A stretch of 64,000 nt of DNA from Paenarthrobacter aurescens (GCF_041549525.1 NZ_CP157456.1:2356001-2420000); one strand, 5' to 3'; positions 54,891 to 63,581 are shown, counted from the first letter of the stretch. Notes: generated by a model not told the origin, from the letters alone. Program-made: numbers and translations.

Positions 54891-55372
54891 TACTCAACAA
54901 TCTCGCCGGTGTTTTCATACACCGCAATTTTGCCGATGCGGCGAATGTGACGTTCGTCATTGCTGAACGGTTCCTGCAGGAAGGCCTCAATGAGTTCCGT
55001 AGCTTCTTCAACGGTGTGCTGACGTCCGCCAACAGCCACCACGTTGGCATCGTTGTGCTCGCGGGCCAGCTTTGCAGTGGAAAGATTCCAGGCCAAAGCG
55101 GCACGAACGCCGTTGACTTTATTCGCAGCAATCTGCTCACCATTGCCCGAGCCGCCCAGGACGATGCCCAAAGCGTGGACGCCGGCTTTCTGGTCCGCCA
55201 CAACCGCAAGGCCCGCGTTGATGCAGAAGGAAGGGTAGTCATCCAAGGCGTCATACTCCTTGGGCCCGTGATCCACCACTTCGTAGCCTTTGGCTGTGAG
55301 GTGGCTGACCAGGTGGGCACTGAGTTCCATGCCGGCGTGGTCCGTAGCGATGTGGACGCGGGGTGTAGTCAC
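54890..55372 (-). CDS. rpiB: Ribose-5-phosphate isomerase B
   Basis: 160 residues of the RpiB/LacAB family, interconverting ribulose 5-phosphate and ribose 5-phosphate. Motifs: VHIATDHAGMELSAHLVSHL (Asp-His), EVVDHGP, and GIVLGGSGNGEQIAANKVNG. The position usually holding the base in this loop is Ser-Gly-Asn-Gly rather than Cys-type, as in mycobacterial RpiB. The frame runs to 55501, but GTG 55372 gives the normal N-terminus. The last 50 residues include ERHIRRIGKIAVYENTGE. Confidence 0.93.
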   Translation of the reverse strand: MTTPRVHIATDHAGMELSAHLVSHLTAKGYEVVDHGPKEYDALDDYPSFCINAGLAVVADQKAGVHALGIVLGGSGNGEQIAANKVNGVRAALAWNLSTAKLAREHNDANVVAVGGRQHTVEEATELIEAFLQEPFSNDERHIRRIGKIAVYENTGEIVE

Positions 55373-55451
55373 AGGAAGTCCATTCTTTCTGGGCGCGCGG
55401 GTGCGGCATTGGCCGGGCGCGACAATGAGGGATGCGCTACCTAGGGTACCG

Positions 55452-56456
55452 CTACCGGGGTTGTTGGGCCTGCCCGTCACCGTGGGCCCTGTGCGCTGCA
55501 CGGTTGAGGACTCCGGCGAGCCTGTCAGCTGAAGCCTGTGTCCCTGCGCTCAGCGCCACCCGGCCTCCGTTAAGTTTCCTTACGACCACCGCCGGGCCAC
55601 TTCCCACGAGCATCGCGGTTGCGTCGTCGTGGCGCCGCCATCCCCAGCCGCCATAGTCTGCAGCTTTTACCTCCGCGGCGGCGGCTGCATCGATGTCGAC
55701 GGCGGGCACAGCCAGGACCCGTACGATCCCGCCGGCGAATACCTGGAGCCCTCCCCTGTCCGCGCGCACCCGGGCGAACAGAAATCCCGCGCCCACCAGA
55801 GCGGCGGCTGCAACCAGCGCACCGAGCCAAGGAACAGCCACCGCTATCAGTGCCGCCGGGAACAGCGCCGAGACGACGATCATGATGAACACCGAGCTCC
55901 GGGCGTGAACCCATAGCCTGAGTGTGTCGCGGGCGAGATCCGGATCCTCCAGAAGCCGCAGCTCTTCTTCAAGCGCTGCGTCATCTTCCCGGGTCCAGCG
56001 CGGGTCCGGTTTGAAAGCGAAAATCATCACGACTCCCAACGCCACGGCGGCACCGCTGCCCATGGCCAGCACGATGGGGTCCACATGGGATTCGCGGGCA
56101 TCTGCCAGTCCGGACTGACCCACCAGTCCGGCCGCCACCACCGTGGTGATGAAAAGGCTCACCGTCAGGCCAAGGCCCATCATGGCCCGGCGCATGACGA
56201 CGGGCCTGGTGATGGAAACTGCCTGAAGAAAGACCGCCCAACCACAGAAGATGATCAGACCGGCCCCGCCGGCCACATAGGCGCCGAAAGGCGCGAAGGA
56301 AGTGCCGCCGTCGGCGTTCCACATCACCGCAACAGGATGCGGGAGGTCGTTGCGCAGCATCTGGGCGCACACCACAAAGCCGATGGCGAGCAGCAGCGGA
56401 AAGGCGACCGCAAACCTCAGTGCTCGGAAATCGAGGGTTTCCCGGAACGATGCCAT
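55452..56456 (-). CDS. DUF1648-type membrane protein
   Basis: 334 residues. N-terminal DUF1648-like segment (LPHPVAVMWNADGGTSFAPF) after a first membrane helix; further helices at about 65-80, 95-115, 130-150 and a pair around 195-235. A cytoplasmic charged stretch (REDDAALEEELRLLEDPDLA) sits in the middle and a soluble C-terminus ends with an Arg/His/Gln-rich tail. Function unknown. ATG 56456 follows TAGCGT by 6 nt, so it is probably leaderless. Confidence 0.75.
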   Translation of the reverse strand: MASFRETLDFRALRFAVAFPLLLAIGFVVCAQMLRNDLPHPVAVMWNADGGTSFAPFGAYVAGGAGLIIFCGWAVFLQAVSITRPVVMRRAMMGLGLTVSLFITTVVAAGLVGQSGLADARESHVDPIVLAMGSGAAVALGVVMIFAFKPDPRWTREDDAALEEELRLLEDPDLARDTLRLWVHARSSVFIMIVVSALFPAALIAVAVPWLGALVAAAALVGAGFLFARVRADRGGLQVFAGGIVRVLAVPAVDIDAAAAAEVKAADYGGWGWRRHDDATAMLVGSGPAVVVRKLNGGRVALSAGTQASADRLAGVLNRAAHRAHGDGQAQQPR

Positions 56457-56468
56457 GATCCAACGCTA
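56457..56468 (-). promoter_or_regulatory. Leaderless -10 element for the DUF1648 gene
   Basis: Minus strand TAGCGT (56468-56463), spacer TGGATC, then ATG 56456. Confidence 0.55.
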
Positions 56469-56590
56469 CTCCGTAGGGCGACACTGTGGTGCCTGCTCCT
56501 TGCCTTCCGGGGGCGGAGTGAAAGAATGGCTTCACACCAGCGTCCCGGCCTGACGGGCCGGACATCCCAAAGATCCTTCGGAGGCACCAC

Positions 56591-59152
56591 TTGCCAGGCC
56601 TGAACCTCACGCGCGACGAAGCCGCGAAACGAGCCGAACTGCTCGACGTCCTCTCTTACAACGTCACCCTGGACCTGACCCAAGGCCCGGAAACCTTTGG
56701 CTCCACCACCGTTGTCAGGTTTTCCGCGGAGCCCGGAACATCGACGTTCATTGACGCCATCACGGCCGCAGTCCACAAAGTGAGCCTCAACGGCACCGAA
56801 CTGGACCCCTCCGAGGTTTCGGACGGCGTCCGGATTCAGCTCCCGGACCTTGCAGCAGACAACGAGCTCGTTGTGGTGGCCGATGCCCCGTACATGAACA
56901 CCGGAGAAGGCCTTCACCGCTTTGTTGACCCTGTTGACGGCGAGGTTTACCTTTACACGCAGTTCGAAGTTCCTGACTCCCGGCGCATGTTCGCTGTGTT
57001 TGAGCAGCCCGATCTGAAGGCGAGCTTCACTTTCACCGTGACGGCACCTTCGCATTGGGACGTGATTTCCAACTCCCCCACGCCGGTTCCCGTTGAAGCC
57101 CCGGCTGCCGAGGATGGCACTGCGCGTTCCGTGTGGAACTTCGCCCCTACACCGCGCCTTTCCTCCTACGTCACAGCCTTGATTGCCGGACCGTACCAGT
57201 CAGTCCGCTCCGAGGTCACCAGCTCCGACGGCCGGGTCATTCCCCTGGGAGTCTTTGCCCGGAAATCACTCATGCAGTACCTCGATGCGGACAACATCTT
57301 CGAACTGACCCGCCAAGGATTCGAGTTCTTCGAAGCACAGTTCGGGTTCCCGTACCCGTTCGAAAAATACGATCAACTCTTCGTCCCCGAGTTCAACGCC
57401 GGAGCCATGGAAAACGCCGGTGCCGTGACCATCCTGGAAGGCTATGTCTTCCGGGGAAAGGTCACCGGCGCACAGATTGAACGCCGTGCCATCACCGTCC
57501 TGCACGAACTGGCGCACATGTGGTTCGGGGACCTGGTGACCATGCGCTGGTGGAACGACCTCTGGCTCAACGAATCATTCGCCGAATACATGTCGCACCT
57601 GGCCGCCGTGGAGAACACGGAGTTCCGCCGGGCCTGGACCACGTTTGCTTCCGTGGAGAAGTCCTGGGCTTACAAGCAGGACCAGCTGCCCACCACGCAC
57701 CCGATCTTCGCCGAAATCAACAACCTCGAAGATGTCGAGGTGAACTTCGACGGCATCACTTACGCCAAGGGCGCCTCCGTACTGCGGCAATTGGTGGCGT
57801 GGGTGGGCCCCGAGCAGTTCATGGCCGGCGTACGCACGTACTTCGCCAAACACGCGTGGAAGAACACCGAGCTCTCCGATCTCATGGTTGAGCTCGAAGC
57901 CGCCAGTGGCCGCGACCTGGACGCCTGGGGCAAGCTGTGGCTCGAAACTGCCGGAGTGAACACCCTCGCTCCAGAGCTGACCGTCGACGCCGAGGGCACC
58001 ATCACCGCTTTCTCGATCCTGCAGTCCGCGATCGAGGATCAGCCCACCCTCCGCCCGCACCGTCTCGCAGTGGGCTTCTACTCACTCTCCGCTGACGGCA
58101 AACTCGAACGGACCCACCGAGAGGAACTGGACGTCGACGGCCCCCGCACCGAAGTAACGGCCTTGGTGGGCAAGGCGCGGCCGGACCTGATCCTGCTCAA
58201 CGATGACGATCTGGCTTACGCCAAGGTCCGCCTCGATGAGCACTCCCTGGCAACTGCAAAAGCACACCTGAAGGACTTCGCCGCCAGCCTCCCGCGAACC
58301 CTGGTATGGGGTTCGGCTTGGGACGCGGCCCGCGACGGTGAGACCCCTGCCCGCGGTTACGTGGACCTGATCCTGGCGAACATTGCCTCCGAAACAGACT
58401 CTTCGGTCATCCTGGTCCAACTGCGCCAACTCGCAACCACCCTGACCTACTATGTGGCCGCTGAGCACAAGCTTGAGACGACCATCGCGGCTGCGGACAC
58501 GTTGTGGGAGCTCGCCTCGGCAGCCACTGCGGGCTCGGATGCCCAACTGCAATTCGCCAAGTCCTACGCCCAATTGGCCCGCAGCGGCGGGCAGTTGCAC
58601 CGCCTGCAGGCCCTCCTGGACGGAACGGACACGCTGGAAGGCCTCTCGATAGACCAGGACATGCGCTGGGAGCTGCTCACAGCACTGGTTGCCGGTGGGC
58701 GGCAAGGCCAGGCCCGTATTGATGAGGAGCTTGGCCGAGACAACACCTCCAACGGCCAAAATGCTGCGGCGCAGGCCAAAGCAGCCATCCCTACACCCGA
58801 AGCAAAGGCGGAGGCGTGGGAGTCGATCGTGGTCAAGGGAGAGCTCTCCAATGCCCTGCAGGCATCCGCTGTGGCCGGATTCATGCGCGTGGCAGACACC
58901 GCTCTGCTGGAGCCCTTCGCGCAGAAGTACTTTGACGCCGTGCCGGCAATCGTCAAGGAACGCACCCACGCCCTGGCCCAGCAGATTGTGGTGGGTCTCT
59001 ACCCGTCCCAGCTCACTACGCAGGACACGGTGGATCGCACGGATCAGTTCCTGGCGGCACTTCCCGAAGACAGCGCCGCTCTCCGCCGGATGATGCTGGA
59101 AAACCGCGACGGCGTGGCACGCGCCCTCCGGGCGAGGGCGGCGGACGTCTAG
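56591..59152 (+). CDS. pepN: Aminopeptidase N (M1 family)
   Basis: 853 residues. Zinc aminopeptidase acting on N-termini of peptides. GAMENAGAVTILEG (substrate N-terminus site) and HELAHMWFGDLVTMRWWNDL with the second Glu in LNESFAEYM form the HExxH-x18-E zinc site. The C-terminal ERAP1-like helical domain follows. The TTG start at 56591 is supported by GGAGG 6 nt upstream. Divergent from the DUF1648 gene (134 nt). Confidence 0.96.
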   Translation: MPGLNLTRDEAAKRAELLDVLSYNVTLDLTQGPETFGSTTVVRFSAEPGTSTFIDAITAAVHKVSLNGTELDPSEVSDGVRIQLPDLAADNELVVVADAPYMNTGEGLHRFVDPVDGEVYLYTQFEVPDSRRMFAVFEQPDLKASFTFTVTAPSHWDVISNSPTPVPVEAPAAEDGTARSVWNFAPTPRLSSYVTALIAGPYQSVRSEVTSSDGRVIPLGVFARKSLMQYLDADNIFELTRQGFEFFEAQFGFPYPFEKYDQLFVPEFNAGAMENAGAVTILEGYVFRGKVTGAQIERRAITVLHELAHMWFGDLVTMRWWNDLWLNESFAEYMSHLAAVENTEFRRAWTTFASVEKSWAYKQDQLPTTHPIFAEINNLEDVEVNFDGITYAKGASVLRQLVAWVGPEQFMAGVRTYFAKHAWKNTELSDLMVELEAASGRDLDAWGKLWLETAGVNTLAPELTVDAEGTITAFSILQSAIEDQPTLRPHRLAVGFYSLSADGKLERTHREELDVDGPRTEVTALVGKARPDLILLNDDDLAYAKVRLDEHSLATAKAHLKDFAASLPRTLVWGSAWDAARDGETPARGYVDLILANIASETDSSVILVQLRQLATTLTYYVAAEHKLETTIAAADTLWELASAATAGSDAQLQFAKSYAQLARSGGQLHRLQALLDGTDTLEGLSIDQDMRWELLTALVAGGRQGQARIDEELGRDNTSNGQNAAAQAKAAIPTPEAKAEAWESIVVKGELSNALQASAVAGFMRVADTALLEPFAQKYFDAVPAIVKERTHALAQQIVVGLYPSQLTTQDTVDRTDQFLAALPEDSAALRRMMLENRDGVARALRARAADV

Positions 59153-59169
59153 AACGGGAGCTTATTGAG

Positions 59170-59213
59170 GCTCATGCGGACAGTCTGCGCCTGACTAGAC
59201 TGTCCGCATGAGC
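59170..59213. repeat. 16-bp perfect inverted repeat over the osmC promoter and start codon
   Basis: GCTCATGCGGACAGTC (59170-59185) is repeated in inverse at 59198-59213, 12 nt apart. The right arm includes the last four bases of the TAGACT box (59196-59201) and the ATG (59208-59210). It may be a pepN terminator (stop 59152), an operator, or an RNA hairpin; no U-tract follows. Confidence 0.8.
59196..59207 (+). promoter_or_regulatory. Leaderless -10 element for osmC
   Basis: TAGACT (59196-59201), spacer GTCCGC, then ATG 59208. No Shine-Dalgarno. The box overlaps the inverted repeat described separately. Confidence 0.55.
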
Positions 59214-59687
59214 CTGAGCGAACACCACTATGCATTGACCGTCCGCTGGACCGGAAACCTTGGCGAGGGCACGGCCAGCTACCGGGGTTACTCACGCGAC
59301 CACGACATCGAGATCAGCGGCCTGCCGACGCTGAAGGGTTCGGCAGATCCCACCTTCCATGGGGACCGGACGCGATACAACCCGGAACAGCTGCTACTCG
59401 CAGCCCTCTCGCAATGCCACATGCTGTCTTTCCTTCATGTCGCCGTCAAGCACGGCGTGGTGGTGACCGGCTATGAGGACAACGCTGAAGGGCTCATGAA
59501 GCTCAACCGGGACGGCAGCGGGCAGTTCGAAAGTGTCACGCTGAAGCCGCACGTCACCATAACCGATTCCGCCCAGGCGGAATTGCTCCCACAGTTGCAT
59601 CATGAGGCCAACGAGGTTTGCTTCATCGCCCGCAGCGTCAACTTCCCCGTCCTCCACGAGCCAATGACGACGGCGGAGGCAACCTAA
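59208..59687 (+). CDS. OsmC family protein
   Basis: 159 residues, OsmC/Ohr-type fold, likely thiol-dependent peroxide or organic-hydroperoxide detoxification. The region ALSQCHMLSFLHVAVKHG holds the first Cys (resembling the catalytic site), and EVCFIARSVNFPVLHEP the second. Convergent with the epimerase gene; their stop codons overlap (TAA 59685-59687 and CTA 59684-59686). Mild redox regulation by the palindromic site is inferred only. Confidence 0.88.
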   Translation: MSLSEHHYALTVRWTGNLGEGTASYRGYSRDHDIEISGLPTLKGSADPTFHGDRTRYNPEQLLLAALSQCHMLSFLHVAVKHGVVVTGYEDNAEGLMKLNRDGSGQFESVTLKPHVTITDSAQAELLPQLHHEANEVCFIARSVNFPVLHEPMTTAEAT

Positions 59688-60682
59688 CGCTGTTCGCGTC
59701 GGCGCAGTGCCACGAGTCCCTGCTCGGTCTCACTGCGCAGCCCGGCCTTGCGGTCCCTGTCCAAGCCCCTTTGCTTCTCGTCCTCAAGAGTGGCAGCCAG
59801 GGTCTCCTGCCACGGGCGCAGGGTCATCCCCCGCGCCGTAGCGGCGCGGTTGCTTCTGGCCTGAAAGCCCTCATGGCCTGCCGGTAACCATAAAGGCAGG
59901 GAATCCTGTCCGGACCAGTAGCCGACGCCGTGTTGGACCAACCACTCTTCCGGAGCACGCACCGTGACGTCTGCCGAAGCCCCGGCCGCGCGTTGGGATT
60001 CCTGGAGGTAGTCCTCGAACCGCACCACCTCCCCCAAGGCGTTGTAGGTACCCGTGAGGCCTTGTTCGGCAGACTGCAGGATCCAGGCCGCGAGATCCCC
60101 GACGTCAATGATCTGCGTGGAGGCATCCGGGACATCCGGGACAAGCACGGGATCAGAATTCGCAGCGAACCGCGCCGGCCAGTAGCCGTACCTATCGGTA
60201 CCGTCCCCCGGTCCGCCAATGAGCCCGGAGCGGACAATATGCGCCTTCTCCCCCACAGCGTCACGGGTCATGCGCTCAATTGCCGACTTTGATTCTCCAT
60301 ACGTGTCCGGGGTGCCCGCCTGTCCCTCGGGCAACGGCTCCAAAAGCGCCGCGCTTTCGTCCGCGCCCGGTACCGAGTGGTCCGCGTACACGGAGCAACT
60401 GGAGACGAAAGTCCAATGAGCAGCTGCCGGACCCAACACCTCAAGTGCCACACCGGCCTGAACAGGATCCCGGGTAACATCCACCACCTCATCCCAGCCG
60501 CCGGTAACGTCCGCGAAGGCCGCGGCACCCAAGGAACGGTCACCCCTTAGCCACGTGACGCCGTCGGGCGGGTCTGCTGAGGTACCCCGCGCCAAACACG
60601 TCACATGATGTCCGGCAGCAACAGCCTGCCGGGCGATTTCTGCGGACAGGAAGACGGTGCCGCCCAAGACCAGGATGCGCAT
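59684..60682 (-). CDS. NAD-dependent epimerase/dehydratase family protein (extended SDR)
   Basis: 332 residues. Rossmann motif ILVLGGTVFLSAEIARQAVA (atypical spacing, GGTxFLS), TFVSSCSVYADHS, YGESKSAIERM (Tyr-x3-Lys-like) and GGPGDGTDRYGYWPARFA. The GGTxFLS form and substrate region resemble sugar or mRNA-associated NmrA/CSP41-type SDRs, so the substrate is unknown. ATG 60682 follows TAGCGT by 6 nt. Divergent from mscS. Confidence 0.88.
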   Translation of the reverse strand: MRILVLGGTVFLSAEIARQAVAAGHHVTCLARGTSADPPDGVTWLRGDRSLGAAAFADVTGGWDEVVDVTRDPVQAGVALEVLGPAAAHWTFVSSCSVYADHSVPGADESAALLEPLPEGQAGTPDTYGESKSAIERMTRDAVGEKAHIVRSGLIGGPGDGTDRYGYWPARFAANSDPVLVPDVPDASTQIIDVGDLAAWILQSAEQGLTGTYNALGEVVRFEDYLQESQRAAGASADVTVRAPEEWLVQHGVGYWSGQDSLPLWLPAGHEGFQARSNRAATARGMTLRPWQETLAATLEDEKQRGLDRDRKAGLRSETEQGLVALRRREQR

Positions 60683-60694
60683 ACCGTCACGCTA
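60683..60694 (-). promoter_or_regulatory. Leaderless -10 element for the epimerase gene
   Basis: Minus strand TAGCGT (60694-60689), spacer GACGGT, then ATG 60682. Confidence 0.55.
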
Positions 60695-60769
60695 CGGCGC
60701 TAGGGTTGTAGGTGGACAGAGTGTTCCGCGCCCGGCGAACACGGGCCGACGACAAGGAGCTATTTCACC

Positions 60770-61468
60770 TTGACCTCCATCCCCTTGGCGGAAACCATCA
60801 ATATTGAACCCGAAAAAATTGACCTCATGTCAATCCTCATCACCGTCGGCGTAGGCCTGGCCGTGTGGATCGTGGCACGCTTCATCATCCTTCGCATCAC
60901 ACGGCGGGTATCCGCGGGCAGTTCATTCTTCAAGAAACCGCACTTCAAATGGGTCCAGCCGGCAATCCGTGCCCTGGATCACGAACGCCGCTCCCAGCGC
61001 GCCGAAACCATCGGCTCCCTGCTCACCAGCCTTGTGAGCGTCGTGGTGGTGGTGATCGTCATCATCTACGTCCTCAAGTACCTGAATGTGGACGTCGCCC
61101 CGCTCCTGACCAGCGTGGGAATCCTCGGTGTTGCCATTGGTTTTGGTGCACAGCAGTTGATTCGCGATTTCCTTGCAGGAATCTTTATCACCATCGAGGA
61201 CCAATACGGGATCGGCGACGTCATTGTCACCAGTGAAGTCATTGGTACCGTTGAATCGGTGGGCCTGCGAATTACAAGGGTCCGCGCTGAGGACGGAGCC
61301 ATCTGGTACCTGCGCAACGGTGAAATCCTTCGCGTGGGCAACCGATCACAAGGCGACTACGAGCCGTTGGAGACAACTGACCCCAGCGACCAAGACGACG
61401 CCGCAGTTGCGCCAGTTACGGCAGGCGCACCGCGTGTCACCAAAGCCGAGGAGAAGTCCAATGAGTAA
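60770..61468 (+). CDS. Small-conductance mechanosensitive channel (MscS family)
   Basis: 232 residues: three predicted transmembrane segments (about 20-40, 78-103, and the pore helix AIGFGAQQLIRDFLAGIF) and a beta domain (GIGDVIVTSEVIGTVESVGL; DGAIWYLRNGEILRVGNRS). The Gln-Gln in GFGAQQLIRD matches MscS pore packing. The C-terminal alpha/beta domain is replaced by a short acidic tail. The TTG at 60770 follows AAGGAG by 10 nt. Overlaps the globin gene by 8 nt, so the two are coupled. Confidence 0.92.
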   Translation: MTSIPLAETINIEPEKIDLMSILITVGVGLAVWIVARFIILRITRRVSAGSSFFKKPHFKWVQPAIRALDHERRSQRAETIGSLLTSLVSVVVVVIVIIYVLKYLNVDVAPLLTSVGILGVAIGFGAQQLIRDFLAGIFITIEDQYGIGDVIVTSEVIGTVESVGLRITRVRAEDGAIWYLRNGEILRVGNRSQGDYEPLETTDPSDQDDAAVAPVTAGAPRVTKAEEKSNE

Positions 61469-61937
61469 CACTGCAGGTGGGCAGCCACCAGCGCCGCAGG
61501 CAGGGCCCCGACGCCAGCTCATGCAGAACGATCCGTTCAGCCAGCCTGCCTACACGGACAGCTTCTACGCCGCAGTGGGCGGGCACGAAACGTTCGTGAA
61601 GCTGATCGACGTCTTCTACGACGGCGTTGCCACAGACCCGCTCCTGCGGCCCATGTACCCGGAGGAAGACCTGGGACCGGCCAAGCGCCGCTTCCTCATG
61701 TTCCTTGAGCAGTACTGGGGAGGCCCCACCACCTACGGCGAAGAACGGGGCCACCCACGGCTGCGCATGCGACACATGCCTTTCCAAGTGACCCCTGAAG
61801 CTAAGGACCGCTGGCTGTTCCACATGCGGACGGCGGTTGATTCCCTGGAGCTCTCCCCGCTGCATGAAGGCACGCTGTGGGACTACATGGAACGGGCTGC
61901 CCTGACCATGATCAACAGTCCGTCAGCCGGCGCCTGA
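61461..61937 (+). CDS. glbO: Group II truncated haemoglobin (TrHbO)
   Basis: 158 residues. 2-on-2 haem protein of the TrHbO class: YTDSFYAAVGGHETFVKLID, VFYDGVATDPLLRPMYPEED, FLEQYWGGPTTYGEERGHPR (B10/CD region Tyr and G8-type Trp region) and the proximal-His region RHMPFQVTPEAKDRWLFHM. Short disordered N-terminus. GAGGAG precedes the ATG at 61461, which lies inside the mscS reading frame. Role in O2, NO or redox binding is inferred from the family. Confidence 0.95.
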   Translation: MSNTAGGQPPAPQAGPRRQLMQNDPFSQPAYTDSFYAAVGGHETFVKLIDVFYDGVATDPLLRPMYPEEDLGPAKRRFLMFLEQYWGGPTTYGEERGHPRLRMRHMPFQVTPEAKDRWLFHMRTAVDSLELSPLHEGTLWDYMERAALTMINSPSAGA

Positions 61938-62612
61938 GGCCTGGAAACCCATACCCAGGCCGGCCCCCGTGCGAACCAGCACATGCCCGCGGGGTCCGCT
62001 CAGGCGGAACCAACGGCCATTGCGGAAAACCTTCTGCTCAGCATCTCCCAGGAACCCCAGGCCGAAAGCAGCGAAGGCAGCGCCCGCCGGCAGTTCGTCC
62101 AAGCCGGGAAGTTCGCGGCCCCAGACTGCCGCCCTGGCGCTGTTGACTACCGCGGCGCCCGCCAGCGCGGGGATAACGCCGGCTACCTCTGCGATCCCGG
62201 CCTCCGCCGCTGACCTAAGCTCTGCGTCCGCAACTGTGCCTTGGGGTTCCCAGCCGGTCCGGGGAGCACCTACGCCAGCCCAGGACTCGGAAACCGTGGA
62301 CGGCGGGATAGGCAACTCCACATCCTCAGTCCCGGCCCGGGCTAATCGGTCCATGACCGAAGCCAGCGTCACAGTGACGTCAGCGTGGGCGGGCTCTGCA
62401 AGGGCCATGGTCCGGAGGCCCAGAATGGTGGGGGTCGATTCACCGAGGATGCGAGGCCTCAGGACGCACACATAGGCGGCCAGGACGTTGCCCGCTGCCT
62501 GCAGGCGGATGGCGCCGTCGTCGATGCTTTTTGCCCTGGTGACAAAAGTTCGCAAGTCTGCGAGGTCACGGGGATCGGCGAAGCGGAAGGACTGGGTCAA
62601 GACGTCTGTCAC
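61923..62612 (-). CDS. Hypothetical protein, conserved-looking, 229 aa
   Basis: No family recognised. Compact alpha/beta protein without signal or membrane helices: SFRFADPRDLADLRTFVTRA, LRPRILGESTPTILGLRTMA, ELPGLDELPAGAAFAAFGLG and a C-terminal WFRLSGPRGHVLVRTG. Stop overlaps the globin gene end by 15 nt (convergent). GTG 62612 with TAGAGT 7 nt upstream and no ribosome-binding site; divergent from the TesB gene (63 nt). Confidence 0.75.
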   Translation of the reverse strand: MTDVLTQSFRFADPRDLADLRTFVTRAKSIDDGAIRLQAAGNVLAAYVCVLRPRILGESTPTILGLRTMALAEPAHADVTVTLASVMDRLARAGTEDVELPIPPSTVSESWAGVGAPRTGWEPQGTVADAELRSAAEAGIAEVAGVIPALAGAAVVNSARAAVWGRELPGLDELPAGAAFAAFGLGFLGDAEQKVFRNGRWFRLSGPRGHVLVRTGAGLGMGFQASGAG

Positions 62613-62625
62613 ATCATCGACTCTA
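62613..62625 (-). promoter_or_regulatory. Leaderless -10 element for the 229-aa ORF
   Basis: Minus strand TAGAGT (62625-62620), spacer CGATGAT, then GTG 62612. Confidence 0.5.
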
Positions 62626-62640
62626 CCGGCATGTCACCGG

Positions 62641-62675
62641 TTGAGAGGGGTCGGGGCGGCGTCTAAAGTCGAACC
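62641..62675 (+). promoter_or_regulatory. Complete leaderless promoter of the TesB gene
   Basis: TTGAGA (62641-62646), 17-nt spacer, TAAAGT (62664-62669), 6 nt, ATG 62676. It is the best -35/-10 pair among the leaderless starts in this window. Confidence 0.75.
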
Positions 62676-63581
62676 ATGACTGAGACGAACGCTGGCCTAG
62701 AGGTCCAAACACCCGTAGAAGACCCCATGGAAGTGCTGATCGGCCTGCTGGACCTCGGTGACTTTGACGGAGCCCGGACCAACGAGGACATTTTTCTGGG
62801 GCCATCCCAAAAACAGCCCAGGCACCGGGTTTTCGGCGGTCAGGTCCTGGCACAATCCATGATGGCCGGTATGCGGACCGTGGAACCGGACCGGGTGGCT
62901 CACTCCATGCACGGCTACTTCCTGCGCCCCGGTGATGCCAACAAGCCCATCACTTTCGGAGTGGAAAGGCTCCGGGACGGCCGATCCTTCTCCGCCCGCC
63001 GCGTCCACGCCTACCAGGATGGTGTGCCGATTCTCTCCATGATTGCTTCCTTCCAGGTTGAAGACAGTGGTCTGGATCATCAGGCGCAGATGCCCGAAGG
63101 CATTCCTGACCCCGAATCCCTGCCCAGCACGGCCGAGTTGCTATCCCACTACGACCACCCCATGGCGCGGCACATGTCCTCGGAACGGCCCTTCGACGTC
63201 AGGCACATCGACCCCGCGCTGTACGTGTCCCCGCCCTCAGATCATGTAGCAAGCAACGCCGTATGGATGAAGACCATGGGACCCTTGCCCGATGACCCCA
63301 ACCTTCACCGCGCAGCTCTGGCCTACGCGAGTGACTACACATTGCTGGAACCAATTCTCCGTAAGCACGGCCTCGCCTGGATGACGCCGGGGATGAGCGT
63401 AGCCAGCCTTGACCACGCCATGTGGTGGCACCGTCCAGTGCGGGTGGATGAATGGATGCTCTACGTCCAGGAATCCCCCAGCGCCCAAGGAGCCCGGGGA
63501 CTTGCAACAGGACGCATCTTTAACCGCGATGGAGAACATGTTGCCACCGTGGCCCAGGAAGGCATGGTCCGGATTCCGTAG
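62676..63581 (+). CDS. tesB: Acyl-CoA thioesterase II (TesB family)
   Basis: 301 residues: double-hotdog thioesterase releasing fatty acids from acyl-CoA. Residues 30-125 form the first hotdog (RHRVFGGQVLAQSMMAGMRT; HSMHGYFLRPGD; SFSARRVHAYQDG) and the second ends with LDHAMWWHRPVRVDEWMLYV and GLATGRIFNRDGEHVATVAQ, which supplies the family Asp/Thr/Gln-type catalytic network. ATG 62676 follows a full leaderless promoter. Confidence 0.95.
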   Translation: MTETNAGLEVQTPVEDPMEVLIGLLDLGDFDGARTNEDIFLGPSQKQPRHRVFGGQVLAQSMMAGMRTVEPDRVAHSMHGYFLRPGDANKPITFGVERLRDGRSFSARRVHAYQDGVPILSMIASFQVEDSGLDHQAQMPEGIPDPESLPSTAELLSHYDHPMARHMSSERPFDVRHIDPALYVSPPSDHVASNAVWMKTMGPLPDDPNLHRAALAYASDYTLLEPILRKHGLAWMTPGMSVASLDHAMWWHRPVRVDEWMLYVQESPSAQGARGLATGRIFNRDGEHVATVAQEGMVRIP

